Shown in pieces: positions 18,780 through 27,709 of a stretch of 64,000 nt of DNA. The translations under genes and the position numbers were made by a program. Under the pieces are notes generated by a model. The model had not been told where the DNA came from and ran no database searches. It saw only the letters and a list, made by a program, of their open reading frames with translations. The stretch covers positions 1 through 64,000 of the forward strand of contig JBCBBJ010000001.1 in assembly GCA_038531745.1 (NCBI GenBank), read 5' to 3'. Every line of letters starts with the position of its first letter. The stretch's first letter is position 1. Origin of the DNA: CALLPQ01 sp038531745 (GTDB taxonomy: Bacteria; Pseudomonadota; Alphaproteobacteria; Caulobacterales; Parvularculaceae).

Positions 18780-20312
18780 ATGATCGACCATCAGGTGCAT
18801 GCCCACCCGTCCAAAGCCCTACTTGCCCGCGAAGAGCAACTGGCGTGGAAAATGGCGACGGTGGCGGCGGACCCGGTTGCCATTGATGATGACGTCACAC
18901 AGATGATCATTAACCGGATCATTGATAATGCCGCCGTGGCCATTGCCTCCCTCAACCGCGGACCAATTAAATCAGCGCGGGCCATGGCGTTGGCCCATCC
19001 GCGGGCGGGCGGTGCATCGCTTTTTGGGATGGTACCGGATCACAGTGTGTGTGCGGAATGGGCGGCATGGGCCAACGGCACCGCTGTGCGTGAGCTTGAT
19101 TTTCACGACACGTTCTTGGCCGCCGATTATTCCCACCCGGGTGATAATATCCCCCCGGTTCTTGGCGTTGCGCAGCAATGTGGCCGCGACGGCGCGGCGC
19201 TCATTCGGGCCATTGCCACGGGCTATGAAATTCAGGTGAATTTGGTCAAAGGCATCTGCCTGCATGAGCATAAGATTGACCATATTGCGCATATTGGGCC
19301 ATCGGCCAGTGCGGCGGTGGGCACGCTCCTTGATCTGCCGACGGAGATTATCTTTCAATCCATCCAGCAAGGGCTCCATTGCACGGTCACCACACGCCAA
19401 TCGCGTAAAGGCGAAATTTCAACCTGGAAAGCCTTTGCCCCTGCCTATGCGGGCAAGACCGCCATTGAAGCGGTGGATAGATGTATGCGCGGTGAGGGTG
19501 CGCCAAGCCCGATTTATGAAGGTGAGGATTCGGTCATCAGCTTTATTCTCAACGGCCGCACCGCACGCGATCGTGGTGATGATCCTTATACGCCCCAATA
19601 TATTGTGCCCTTGCCCGGTCCTGGTGAGGCTAAACGCGCAATTCTTGACACCTATACCAAAGAACATTCGGCCGAATATCAAAGCCAGGCGCTAATCGAT
19701 CTGGCATTTCGCATGGGCAAAAAGATCGATGATTTTGATGAGGTAAAATCGATTGTTCTGCACACATCGCACCATACCCATTATGTGATCGGCACCGGCG
19801 CGGGCGACCCGCAAAAAATGGACCCGCAGGCAAGCCGGGAAACCCTCGACCATTCGATTATGTATATATTTGCCGTGGCGCTACAGGATGGGGCATGGCA
19901 CCATGTGCGCTCCTACGCGCCTGAACGCGCCCAGCGGGCCGATACGGTTCGGCTTTGGCATAAAGTTTCAACAATCGAAGATCCTGAATGGACCCGGCGC
20001 TATCACTCGCCCGATCCTAATGAGAAAGCCTTCGGCGCGCGGGTTGTGATCACCATGGAGGATGGCTCGGTTATCGAGGACGAACTCGGCATTGCCAACG
20101 CCCACCCGTTCGGCGCCCGTCCCTTTGGGCGAGCGGAATACATTCAGAAATTCAAGACGCTCACGGATGATATTTTGGAGGCGCACGAATCCGCGCGCTT
20201 CCTCGATCTCGTTCAGCACCTACCAGATTTGAATGCCGGTCAGGTGCGTGAGCTAAACCCCGTTGCCCCGGCGGGATATCTTGAAGAGAATGCCGCAAAA
20301 GGTATTTTTTAG
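18780..20312 (+). CDS. MmgE/PrpD family protein (2-methylcitrate dehydratase-like)
   Basis: Codes for 510 residues from ATG 18780; an upstream TTG at 18750 is less likely. Family features are the N-terminal helical domain (IINRIIDNAAVAIASLNRG), AEWAAWANGTAVRELDFHDT, the HPGDN segment at about residues 118-122, and KAFAPAYAGKTAIEAV. Family members dehydrate 2-methylcitrate in propionate breakdown, but many paralogues act on other tricarboxylates. No prpB or prpC lies beside it, so the substrate is open. It may serve the propionyl-CoA or related products of the neighbouring acyl-CoA pathway. Confidence 0.85.
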   Translation: MIDHQVHAHPSKALLAREEQLAWKMATVAADPVAIDDDVTQMIINRIIDNAAVAIASLNRGPIKSARAMALAHPRAGGASLFGMVPDHSVCAEWAAWANGTAVRELDFHDTFLAADYSHPGDNIPPVLGVAQQCGRDGAALIRAIATGYEIQVNLVKGICLHEHKIDHIAHIGPSASAAVGTLLDLPTEIIFQSIQQGLHCTVTTRQSRKGEISTWKAFAPAYAGKTAIEAVDRCMRGEGAPSPIYEGEDSVISFILNGRTARDRGDDPYTPQYIVPLPGPGEAKRAILDTYTKEHSAEYQSQALIDLAFRMGKKIDDFDEVKSIVLHTSHHTHYVIGTGAGDPQKMDPQASRETLDHSIMYIFAVALQDGAWHHVRSYAPERAQRADTVRLWHKVSTIEDPEWTRRYHSPDPNEKAFGARVVITMEDGSVIEDELGIANAHPFGARPFGRAEYIQKFKTLTDDILEAHESARFLDLVQHLPDLNAGQVRELNPVAPAGYLEENAAKGIF

Positions 20313-20362
20313 CGGTCCCACCACGCCGTCGTCATGACGACTTTTGAAAAAGGAGACATCCC

Positions 20363-20740
20363 ATGATTGCTTATTCAACGGTTCCCACAAACGATATGGA
20401 ACAGGCCCGCAAATTCTATGACCAACTTCTTGGTGATATGGGGGCCAAAGTCGTGATGGAGCGGCCTGACGGTGGCTTTGTCGCCTATGGCGACGGTAAG
20501 GGGCCGATGTTTGGCATTTGCAAACCCTGGAACGGCGAACCTGCAAGCCCCGGCAACGGCAATATGGTCTCCATCGCCTGCAGTGGCCCGGACCAGGTGA
20601 AAGCCATGTATGATAAAGCGATTGCCCTGGGCGCCACAGATGAGGGCCCAGCTGGCCCCCGCCTGAACGGGATGTGCTCATGCGGCTATGTGCGCGATGC
20701 CGATGGCAATAAGCTCAACTTTTTCTGTATGGGTGCATAG
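20363..20740 (+). CDS. VOC-family (glyoxalase/bleomycin-resistance fold) protein
   Basis: Codes for 125 residues with a strong AAAGGAGA ribosome site before ATG 20363. It shows the paired beta-alpha-beta-beta-beta pattern of the vicinal-oxygen-chelate fold (YSTVPTNDMEQARKFYDQLL ... RDADGNKLNFFCMG). The family binds a divalent metal and covers lyases, isomerases and dioxygenases, so no reaction can be given. It lies 50 bases after the MmgE/PrpD gene and may share its transcript. Confidence 0.85.
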   Translation: MIAYSTVPTNDMEQARKFYDQLLGDMGAKVVMERPDGGFVAYGDGKGPMFGICKPWNGEPASPGNGNMVSIACSGPDQVKAMYDKAIALGATDEGPAGPRLNGMCSCGYVRDADGNKLNFFCMGA

Positions 20741-20790
20741 GCCGAGCGTGGGAGCCGTTGATCCGTGATGGTCAGCAGGCTCGCCAGTTT

Positions 20791-20819
20791 CGGTATCAGG
20801 CCACTGCGGCCTGATACCG
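20791..20819. terminator. Hairpin between convergent genes
   Basis: Perfect 12-bp inverted repeat (cggtatcaggcc / ggcctgataccg) with the 5-base loop actgc. It overlaps the last codons and stop of the minus-strand acyl-CoA dehydrogenase and sits 50 bases after the VOC stop. No T-run follows on either strand, so it may end transcription weakly or stabilise 3' ends. Confidence 0.5.
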
Positions 20820-21926
20820 GCGCAGGTGAAAACCGCTATCGCCCAGGAGGTTTTCCATCATGGTGCCGTGCATGAAGTAATGGCCAATGGCCATTTCCTC
20901 CGTAATGCCCATACCGCCATGGAGTTGTACGGCGGTTTCGCCCACATACTTTACCGATTTACCCAGTTGAACCTTGGCAGCGGCGGCGGCGCGGCGTGTG
21001 TCGCGGCTGGGGGTGTCGTGGTTCATGGCGGCCATATAGGCCATCGAGCTCATCTCTTCGGTATGGATGAACATGTCCACCATCTGATGCTGCAGCACTT
21101 GAAATTTTGAGATCGGCGTGCCGAACTGTTCACGCTGGCGGCAATAGTCGCGGGTGAGGTCACTCATTTTCCGGCACAGGCCCGCCGCTTCGGCGCTCAT
21201 TGCCGTGATTGCCCGGTCGATCACCGTTTCGATAATCGCCAGCGCCTGATCCTGAGGGCCCAGCAGCGCCGATTTATTCACGCGCAACTGATCAAGATGA
21301 ATATCGCCTGCGCGCATGCCATCAATGGTGGGATAAGCGTGGATCGAAACACCGTCTTGGGCCGGGTCAACGAGAAACAGGCTGATGCCCTCTGTGGACT
21401 GATCATTACCATTTGTGCGCGCAGATACAATGATATGGTGGGCAAGCGGTGCCCCCAGCGCAACGGCCTTATGGCCGCTCAGGACAAACCCGTCGCCGTT
21501 GGCCTTGGCCGTTGTCTCCACATGGTTGATCACACCGCGAGCCTTTGGCTCGTCATGGGCTAACGCCATGATCGCTTCCCCGGCGATGATTTTTCCGATC
21601 AGCGCGCGCGCCTGCTCATCACCAACCTCGCGCAGGATTTGTCCGGCGAGGATTACAGTGGGAAAGAACGGTTCAATCAATAGTCCTTCGCCGAATTCTT
21701 CCATCAGCACCATGATATCGGCGGCCGTGCCACCAAAACCGTCAAAAGCCTCGGGAAAGGCCGCCCCCATGAGACCCATCTCCGCCAATTGCTGCCAGAT
21801 GTCCGGGGACCAACCGGCCTCCGACGCGATAATCGCCTGACGGGTATCAAAGTCATATTTCTCACGCATAAACCGCTTCACGGTTTCACGGATCATGGTT
21901 TGCTCTTCGGTGAAATCAAAATTCAT
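20796..21926 (-). CDS. Acyl-CoA dehydrogenase family protein (short partner)
   Basis: Codes for 376 residues. ACAD features are the N-terminal helical domain beginning FDFTEEQTMIRETVKRFMR, a middle beta domain, and the C-terminal helical domain with CRQREQFGTPISKFQVLQHQ and LHGGMGITEE. The middle domain lacks the usual C-x-x-T/S-E-P-x-x-G-S-D signature (here MALAHDEPKARGV), as in the shorter partner of two-gene ACADs from sterol and related catabolism. It is the last gene of the minus operon, 30 bases after a longer ACAD. The two may form an alpha2beta2 enzyme that oxidises an acyl-CoA with FAD. Confidence 0.85.
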   Translation of the reverse strand: MNFDFTEEQTMIRETVKRFMREKYDFDTRQAIIASEAGWSPDIWQQLAEMGLMGAAFPEAFDGFGGTAADIMVLMEEFGEGLLIEPFFPTVILAGQILREVGDEQARALIGKIIAGEAIMALAHDEPKARGVINHVETTAKANGDGFVLSGHKAVALGAPLAHHIIVSARTNGNDQSTEGISLFLVDPAQDGVSIHAYPTIDGMRAGDIHLDQLRVNKSALLGPQDQALAIIETVIDRAITAMSAEAAGLCRKMSDLTRDYCRQREQFGTPISKFQVLQHQMVDMFIHTEEMSSMAYMAAMNHDTPSRDTRRAAAAAKVQLGKSVKYVGETAVQLHGGMGITEEMAIGHYFMHGTMMENLLGDSGFHLRRYQAAVA

Positions 21927-21956
21927 CTTTGTACCCTCATAGGACGGCTGCGGCGT

Positions 21957-23138
21957 TTAGAGCCCCAACACGGCTTTGGCAATGATGTTGCGCTGGATCT
22001 CATTCGATCCGCCATAGATCGAGGTTTTGCGATAGTTGAAATAGGTTGCCGCCGCATGGACCGTATGGTCTGGACCGGCGGGAAACTCATTATGGCCGAG
22101 GTCACGCTGGAACGGCAGGGCATAGCTCCCCGCCGCCTTGACGGCGAGGTGACTGATCCGCTGTTGAATTTCTGTACCCCGGATTTTCAGGATGGAACTC
22201 TCCGCCCCCGGACCTTTGCCCGCTTCCTCATTGGCCAGAGACCGAAGCTCCGTATATTCCAACGCCATCAGGTCGATTTCAATTTCCGCCAGGGTCCGCA
22301 TAAAGTCATCATCATCAATGAGCCTTGCACCGGGCGCATAGAGATCAGCGTCCGCCGCAACTTCGCGCAATCGCTCCAGCTTGCGACGGGAGGCATGGAC
22401 ACCGGCAATATTTGACCGCTCATGGGTGAGGAGGAATTTCGCATAGGTCCAGCCGCGATTCTCCTCGCCGATCAAATTTTCCGCGGGCACCCGCACATCT
22501 TCAAAGAATACCTCATTGACCTCGTGATCGCCGCCAAGCGTGATGATCGGGCGCACGGTGATCCCCGGTGTTTTCATATCAATGAGGAGGAAGGAAATAC
22601 CTTCCTGTTTCTTCACATCGCTATTGGTCCGTACCAGGCAGAAAATCCAGTCCGCATGTTGGGCAAGGGTTGTCCAGGTCTTTGAGCCATTGACGATATA
22701 GTGGTCGCCATCGCGCTCAGCTTTGGTTCGCAGGCTTGCGAGATCGGAGCCGGCGCCGGGTTCGGAATATCCCTGGCACCACCAGATGTCGCAATTGAGC
22801 GTTGGCGGCAAAAAACGTTCTTTCTGGGCGTCATTGCCAAAGGTATAGATCACGGGACCAACCATGGCCGTGTTGAACGCCAGCGACCGGAACGTTTCGG
22901 CCTTCGCCATTTCCTCGTTGAAAATATAGTGCTGCGTGGGGGTCCAGTCCTTACCGCCATGGTCGACGGGCCAGGCGGGCGCGGCCCAGCCTTTGGCGTG
23001 GAGCTTTTTGTGCCAGTCGAGATAGGCCTCGCGGGTGAAGGGTACGTTGCCGCGTTTTTCTTCGGGCCATTCGCGGTCAAGAAAAGCCACTATGTCCTGG
23101 CGGAACGCTTCATCTTTTTCGGAAAAGGACAAATCCAT
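21957..23138 (-). CDS. Acyl-CoA dehydrogenase family protein (long partner)
   Basis: Codes for 393 residues. It contains the flavin/substrate signature WCQGYSEPGAGSDLAS, then KTWTTLAQHADWIFCLVRT, and the C-terminal IYGGSNEIQRNIIAKAVLGL. The region LMALEYTELRSLAN carries a Glu where many members of this subfamily have the catalytic base; that placement is by pattern. It is directly followed by a shorter ACAD that lacks the signature, suggesting a heterotetramer. It belongs to the operon headed by the AtuA-like gene and lies 64 bases downstream of the TIGR03084-like gene. Confidence 0.88.
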   Translation of the reverse strand: MDLSFSEKDEAFRQDIVAFLDREWPEEKRGNVPFTREAYLDWHKKLHAKGWAAPAWPVDHGGKDWTPTQHYIFNEEMAKAETFRSLAFNTAMVGPVIYTFGNDAQKERFLPPTLNCDIWWCQGYSEPGAGSDLASLRTKAERDGDHYIVNGSKTWTTLAQHADWIFCLVRTNSDVKKQEGISFLLIDMKTPGITVRPIITLGGDHEVNEVFFEDVRVPAENLIGEENRGWTYAKFLLTHERSNIAGVHASRRKLERLREVAADADLYAPGARLIDDDDFMRTLAEIEIDLMALEYTELRSLANEEAGKGPGAESSILKIRGTEIQQRISHLAVKAAGSYALPFQRDLGHNEFPAGPDHTVHAAATYFNYRKTSIYGGSNEIQRNIIAKAVLGL

Positions 23139-23202
23139 GGGTCACCTCGGCTATGATTTCTGGACCATGTGGTACCGCCAAACGCTGAGTGTCTCCATGC
23201 CC

Positions 23203-24027
23203 TTATGCAGTGCTGCGACGATAGCGACTGCCCGGTACCGGCGGCGGATGGGGTGGGCCCGCAAAACACTGGGCGATGGCAGTCCATGCTTTAGCATTAT
23301 CGCCGGTGATCGTCAGGTCCGTGTCGGCGAGCGCACGGGTTTGGCAAACGACCTGGCAAAAGGCTGTGGCGCTACCGCGCACATGGTTGTCGTCTTGCGA
23401 CGTGTTCCAGTGCCACAACGTCCCCGATGGCGCGGTGAGGGTGATCTCGGGTTTTGGCGTGGGCGGGGCCAGCGACCGGTTCCGAAACGCAAAGCCATAA
23501 GTTGTCACGCCCAGATGGGCGATATTGTAGAGGCGGTCGGTATCCGCACGCGCCATGCCCAGATGGTCAAAAATCGCCTGCCCATGGGCCCAGCATTCCA
23601 TTTGCCGCGCGATGATTTTTGACCGCGCCGTCATCGGCGGGCCGAACCAGGCCACCCGCTGGTCGGGGTCCGCCTCACCGAACCCGGCGGCACAATGGCG
23701 ATGGCTTTTGTACCACTGCTCCACAAGGCTGGGGCCCGCCGCCCCCGGGTGAGTCTCAGTCAGCCAGGCGCGTTGCAGCGCACGATGATCATCGCCTACA
23801 CCAAGACGGGACATGACCTTTGCCACCAGCGTTTGAAAAGCCAGGGGATTGGTCAGGGTGAGGAGCGCCGCTTCGTTCCATAAAAACAAATGAGTGATGA
23901 TGTCTTCAATGGTCCAGTCCTTGAACTGGGTCGAGGCGCGCAATGCATCATCGTTCAAGGGTGCCAGCACCGTGTGGAGCGCGGTACCCTCGGCATTAAA
24001 GTCGGGTGCGGCCTCTCGTTCGCTCAC
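23203..24027 (-). CDS. TIGR03084-like metal-binding protein (DinB/maleylpyruvate-isomerase fold)
   Basis: Codes for 274 residues from a GTG start that overlaps the stop of the biotin carboxylase gene by four bases (GTGA), which implies translational coupling. The N-terminal part has the helical-bundle pattern of DinB/mycothiol-dependent isomerases (DWTIEDIITHLFLWNEAAL), and ECWAHGQAIFDHLG in the middle supplies a further likely His metal ligand. The family is uncharacterised. Its tight placement among carboxylase and dehydrogenase genes implies a role in the same pathway. The C-terminal ~20 residues are Pro/Arg-rich. Confidence 0.75.
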   Translation of the reverse strand: MSEREAAPDFNAEGTALHTVLAPLNDDALRASTQFKDWTIEDIITHLFLWNEAALLTLTNPLAFQTLVAKVMSRLGVGDDHRALQRAWLTETHPGAAGPSLVEQWYKSHRHCAAGFGEADPDQRVAWFGPPMTARSKIIARQMECWAHGQAIFDHLGMARADTDRLYNIAHLGVTTYGFAFRNRSLAPPTPKPEITLTAPSGTLWHWNTSQDDNHVRGSATAFCQVVCQTRALADTDLTITGDNAKAWTAIAQCFAGPPHPPPVPGSRYRRSTA

Positions 24028-26081
24028 GGATGATCTGCCCCGTCATCGGGCGTATCGCTGGCTGGTTCGATGATGACCAGCACATCGCCCAGGCTCACTT
24101 GCGCCCCCGGTTTGGCGTGAATGCCCGTGATCCGGCCGGCGCAATCGGCGGCGAGGGTGTGTTGCATCTTCATGGCTTCCAACGTGCCAAGACTTTGGCC
24201 CGCGGCAACGCGGTCGCCAACGGTTATGGTCACCCCGGTCACTTGCCCATGCATGGGTGCGGTAATGCGCCCCGTGCCGTTGCGCTTGGCCTCATGATCC
24301 CCGCCGGCATTATGGCAATCAAAGGTAAGTGTTTTGCCGGCAAAACTGATCGTGATGGTGGTGGGGCCAGCGGGGCCCTCATCCAGATGATAGGTTACCC
24401 GGTGATTGTCTGCCCCGATACGCAAAGCGGCTTGGTTTGGCCCGTGCATGATTATTTCTACACGGAGCGGTTTGGAAGAGTGAAGGTCCACCGGTCCCTC
24501 AACGGAATATCCACCGTTACCGTCTGGCGTAACCGTCATCGGCAAGTGCCGCGCGCCGCCGTCATGCGTCTCATTCAGCCAAATCGGCGCGGGCAGGACG
24601 CGCGTGTTGGTCCAATCGGCAAGCGATGAAGGTATTCGGGCCGCCGCCATACTGGCCGCGCGCCGGTGAAAATAAACCAGCACCGCGGCGATGGCGATTT
24701 CATGCGGCGCCGCAGGTGTCGGCGCCGGGCCCTGAAAATCGGTTTCAAGAAAGGTGGTTGTGACCCCGCCTTGCGCAAATGTTTCATCGCGCAGAATATC
24801 CAGAAGATAGGCCCGGTTCGTGGCCACACCATGGAGAATTGTTTCTTCCAGGGCCTTAATCAACCTTTGGCGCGCGGTGTCCCGGTCAGGGCCATGGGCA
24901 ATGATTTTTGCCAACATGGGATCGTAGAACGGCGTCACAATGCCCGGGCTTACAACGCCATGGTCAACGCGGATGCCATCGCCCGCGGGCGGGGACCAGT
25001 GTTTTATCGGTCCTGACTGGGGCAAAAAATCCTGAGACGGATCTTCTGCATAAAGCCGAACCTCGATGGCGTGACCGGTCAGCGTCACATCGTCTTGGGT
25101 CAGGTCAAGGGGGTGACCCATGGCAATGCGCAATTGTTCCGCCACAAGGTCAAGACCGGTAACCAGTTCGGTGACCGGGTGCTCAACCTGCAGTCTTGTG
25201 TTCATTTCGAGGAAGTAAAACTGCCCCGACCCATCAAGTAGAAATTCAACCGTGCCCGCCCCCACATAGTCAACGGCCCGCGCCGCTGTGACGGCAGCTG
25301 CGCCCATGGCCGCGCGCAAGGCTGGTGTCATCACCGGGCATGGGGCCTCCTCAACAACTTTTTGATGTCGTCTTTGGGCGGAACAATCTCGTTCGCCCAG
25401 ATGTAAGACCGTACCATGCTGGTCAGCGAGCACTTGGATTTCCACATGGCGCGCGTTCGTTACGGCCTTTTCCAGCAATAGGCGATCATCGCCAAAGCCG
25501 TTTTGTGCTTCCAACCGGGCACTGCCGAGGGCGTTGATCAGATCATCGGTGTGGGAAACAAGACGCATACCGCGCCCTCCGCCGCCCGCGGCGGCCTTAA
25601 TCATGATCGGCATACCCATCTTTTTGGCTTCAGCCATAAAGACGGCATCGGTTTGGTCATCCCCCTGATAGCCGGGGATGCACGGCACATCCATTGCCAG
25701 CATGCGCGCCTTGGCGCGGGCTTTGTCGGCCATGATGTCGATGGCATCGGCGCCGGGACCCACAAACACCGGACCGAGACTTGCACAGTCGCGCGCAAAA
25801 TCAGCATTTTCCGAAAGGAACCCATAACCCGGATGGACAAAGTCAGCACCGCTTTGCGTGATCGCCAACGCCAAGGCATCGCGGTTCAGATACGATGCGG
25901 GCGAAGGGCCGGGGCCAAGCCGATAGGCTGCATCAGCCATATGCACATGGCGACTGTGCGCGTCGGCATCGGAATAAACAGCCACAGTCCGCAAGCCCAT
26001 GGACCGCGCCGTTTGAATAATGCGACAGGCGATCTCACCGCGATTGGCAATCAGGACGCTGTGTTGGCGGGGCTTTGTCAC
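24024..26081 (-). CDS. Acyl-CoA carboxylase biotin-carrying alpha subunit (AtuF/LiuD type)
   Basis: Codes for 685 residues from GTG 26081. The order is biotin carboxylase (LIANRGEIACRI near residue 10; ATP-grasp loop KAAAGGGGRGMR; HLGERDCSAQRRHQK; EMNTRLQVEHPVTE), a linker domain, and a C-terminal biotinyl domain with EAMKM at about 635-639 (biotinylated Lys ~638). It forms the ATP-dependent carboxylation half of an acyl-CoA carboxylase with the adjacent carboxyltransferase. Both junctions are four-base GTGA overlaps. The AtuA-like gene in the same operon points to geranyl-CoA carboxylase rather than methylcrotonyl-CoA carboxylase, but sequence alone does not settle it. Confidence 0.92.
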   Translation of the reverse strand: MTKPRQHSVLIANRGEIACRIIQTARSMGLRTVAVYSDADAHSRHVHMADAAYRLGPGPSPASYLNRDALALAITQSGADFVHPGYGFLSENADFARDCASLGPVFVGPGADAIDIMADKARAKARMLAMDVPCIPGYQGDDQTDAVFMAEAKKMGMPIMIKAAAGGGGRGMRLVSHTDDLINALGSARLEAQNGFGDDRLLLEKAVTNARHVEIQVLADQHGTVLHLGERDCSAQRRHQKVVEEAPCPVMTPALRAAMGAAAVTAARAVDYVGAGTVEFLLDGSGQFYFLEMNTRLQVEHPVTELVTGLDLVAEQLRIAMGHPLDLTQDDVTLTGHAIEVRLYAEDPSQDFLPQSGPIKHWSPPAGDGIRVDHGVVSPGIVTPFYDPMLAKIIAHGPDRDTARQRLIKALEETILHGVATNRAYLLDILRDETFAQGGVTTTFLETDFQGPAPTPAAPHEIAIAAVLVYFHRRAASMAAARIPSSLADWTNTRVLPAPIWLNETHDGGARHLPMTVTPDGNGGYSVEGPVDLHSSKPLRVEIIMHGPNQAALRIGADNHRVTYHLDEGPAGPTTITISFAGKTLTFDCHNAGGDHEAKRNGTGRITAPMHGQVTGVTITVGDRVAAGQSLGTLEAMKMQHTLAADCAGRITGIHAKPGAQVSLGDVLVIIEPASDTPDDGADHP

Positions 26082-27709
26082 GGGCGTGCCACCCCGAAAC
26101 TGTTTGTGTGCGGCATGGTTTTTCGGCCGTCGGTGACTGTCGCCAATAAAAAGCCCAAGGTCTGGCGGGTTTGGCGTGGATCAATCATGCCATCATCTTG
26201 CAAATGGCCGGAGGTATAAAAGGCGCTCGATTGGGAATCGAACAGATGGGTAAGCATCTTGGCTTGCATCGTGCGTTGCGCTTCATCAAGGGTTGCGCCG
26301 GTCTTGGCGCGCTGGGCTTCGCCCACAATGTCCATCACCTTGGCGGCCTGTTCGCCGCCCATGACACCGGCTTGCGCGTTGGGCCAGGTGAAGCAGAAAT
26401 CCGGTTCATAACCGCGCCCGCACATGCCGTAATTGCCCGCGCCAAAACTGGCGCCAATCATCATGGTCAGGCGCGGCACCCGCGCATTTGTCACCGCCTG
26501 GATCATTTTGGAGCCATGCTTGATCATTCCAGCACGCTCATAGGCCGTACCCACCATATAACCGGTTGTGTTTTGTAAAAAGACCAGGGGCGTTTCGCTT
26601 TGGTCACATAATTGTATGAAGTGCGTGGCTTTCACAGCGCCGTCGGGGTCGATGGGCCCATTATTGGCAAGTATGCCCACCGTATGCCCCATAATATCGG
26701 CGTGAACACAGACGGTGGAAACGCCATATCCCGGCTTGAAGTCAGTAAAGTCAGACCGATCAACAAGACGCGCAATCACCTCTCGCGCATCATAGGGCTG
26801 GCGATAGTCCGGCGACACAATGCCGAGGATTTCATCCGGGTTATAAATCGGCGCGCAGTGATCGTTCAATGACAAAGGGGACGGGTTGGTATTTTTGTGG
26901 TGCCAATTCAGGCGCCGCACGATGTCGCGAGTCAAGGCGATGGCGCTGGCATCATCATCGGCAAGATAATCGGCAAGCCCGGATATGGTGGCATGCATGG
27001 CCGCGCCGCCAAGCTCTTCGTCGGTGGCGATTTCTCCCGTTGCGGCTTTTAGCAAGGGCGGGCCCGCAAGAAAGGCACGGCCCCGGTCTTTAACCGCAAC
27101 AACATAGTCGGACAGGCCGGGCATATAGGCACCCCCCGCCGTCGATGATCCGTGTAGGATTGAAATCACCGGGAGGCCAGCGGCCGATAATCGGGCCAGA
27201 TTGGCAAACAGGCTACCGCCGCTAATAAAGCCCTCAACGGTATAGTTTTGCAAATCCCCGCCGGCGCTTTCCACAAGATGCACAAAAGGCAATTTTTGCT
27301 GAAGCGCAATTTCCTGCATGCGTTTCAGGCGATAGCCGCCCGCCACGGTCATTGACCCCGCTTTGATACCGCTATCGTCGGTAACAATGGCGCAGCGCGT
27401 CCCGGCAATATAACCGATACCGCCCATAATGGTTGATCCGGGAACAGATTTTTCCTCATTGCTGGTATCAAGAAGATAGCCCGCCAGATTGCCAATCTCT
27501 AAATAAGGCATCCCCGGATCAAGAAGATGGGCCAGACGGGTGCGCGGCAAGAGTTGCCCACGCTTGCCAAACCGATCCTGACGCCGCGCCGAGAGCGCTG
27601 GTGCCCGCGCGTTTAAGGCCTGCAAACGCGTCACCAGGGCGGACATGGCGGTGTGGTTTTCCCGGTACCGATCATTATCGGTCATAATGGAAGACGAAAA
27701 AATACTCAT
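26078..27709 (-). CDS. Acyl-CoA carboxylase carboxyltransferase beta subunit (AtuC/LiuB type)
   Basis: Codes for 543 residues from ATG 27709, overlapping the previous stop by four bases; ATG at residue 9 is a possible alternative. Motifs are the crotonase-type carboxyltransferase elements SGIKAGSMTVAGGYRLKR, HGSSTAGGAYMPGLSDYV, FLAGPPLLKAATGEIATDEE with ELGGAAMHA, and the C-terminal IGASFGAGNYGMCGRGYEP with AQAGVMGGEQAA. It transfers CO2 from carboxybiotin to the gamma carbon of a 3-methyl-branched enoyl-CoA. The SSTAGGAYMPGLSDY region recalls geranyl-CoA carboxylases as I remember them. The upstream AtuA-like gene supports that. An alignment is needed to exclude a methylcrotonyl-CoA enzyme. 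Confidence 0.9.
   Translation of the reverse strand: MSIFSSSIMTDNDRYRENHTAMSALVTRLQALNARAPALSARRQDRFGKRGQLLPRTRLAHLLDPGMPYLEIGNLAGYLLDTSNEEKSVPGSTIMGGIGYIAGTRCAIVTDDSGIKAGSMTVAGGYRLKRMQEIALQQKLPFVHLVESAGGDLQNYTVEGFISGGSLFANLARLSAAGLPVISILHGSSTAGGAYMPGLSDYVVAVKDRGRAFLAGPPLLKAATGEIATDEELGGAAMHATISGLADYLADDDASAIALTRDIVRRLNWHHKNTNPSPLSLNDHCAPIYNPDEILGIVSPDYRQPYDAREVIARLVDRSDFTDFKPGYGVSTVCVHADIMGHTVGILANNGPIDPDGAVKATHFIQLCDQSETPLVFLQNTTGYMVGTAYERAGMIKHGSKMIQAVTNARVPRLTMMIGASFGAGNYGMCGRGYEPDFCFTWPNAQAGVMGGEQAAKVMDIVGEAQRAKTGATLDEAQRTMQAKMLTHLFDSQSSAFYTSGHLQDDGMIDPRQTRQTLGFLLATVTDGRKTMPHTNSFGVARP

Noticed and set aside
24024..27709. Assignment as methylcrotonyl-CoA carboxylase of leucine breakdown
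   Set aside because: Not excluded, but an AtuA gene heads the operon and no HMG-CoA lyase or enoyl-CoA hydratase of the liu type is nearby; the geranyl-type reading is preferred.
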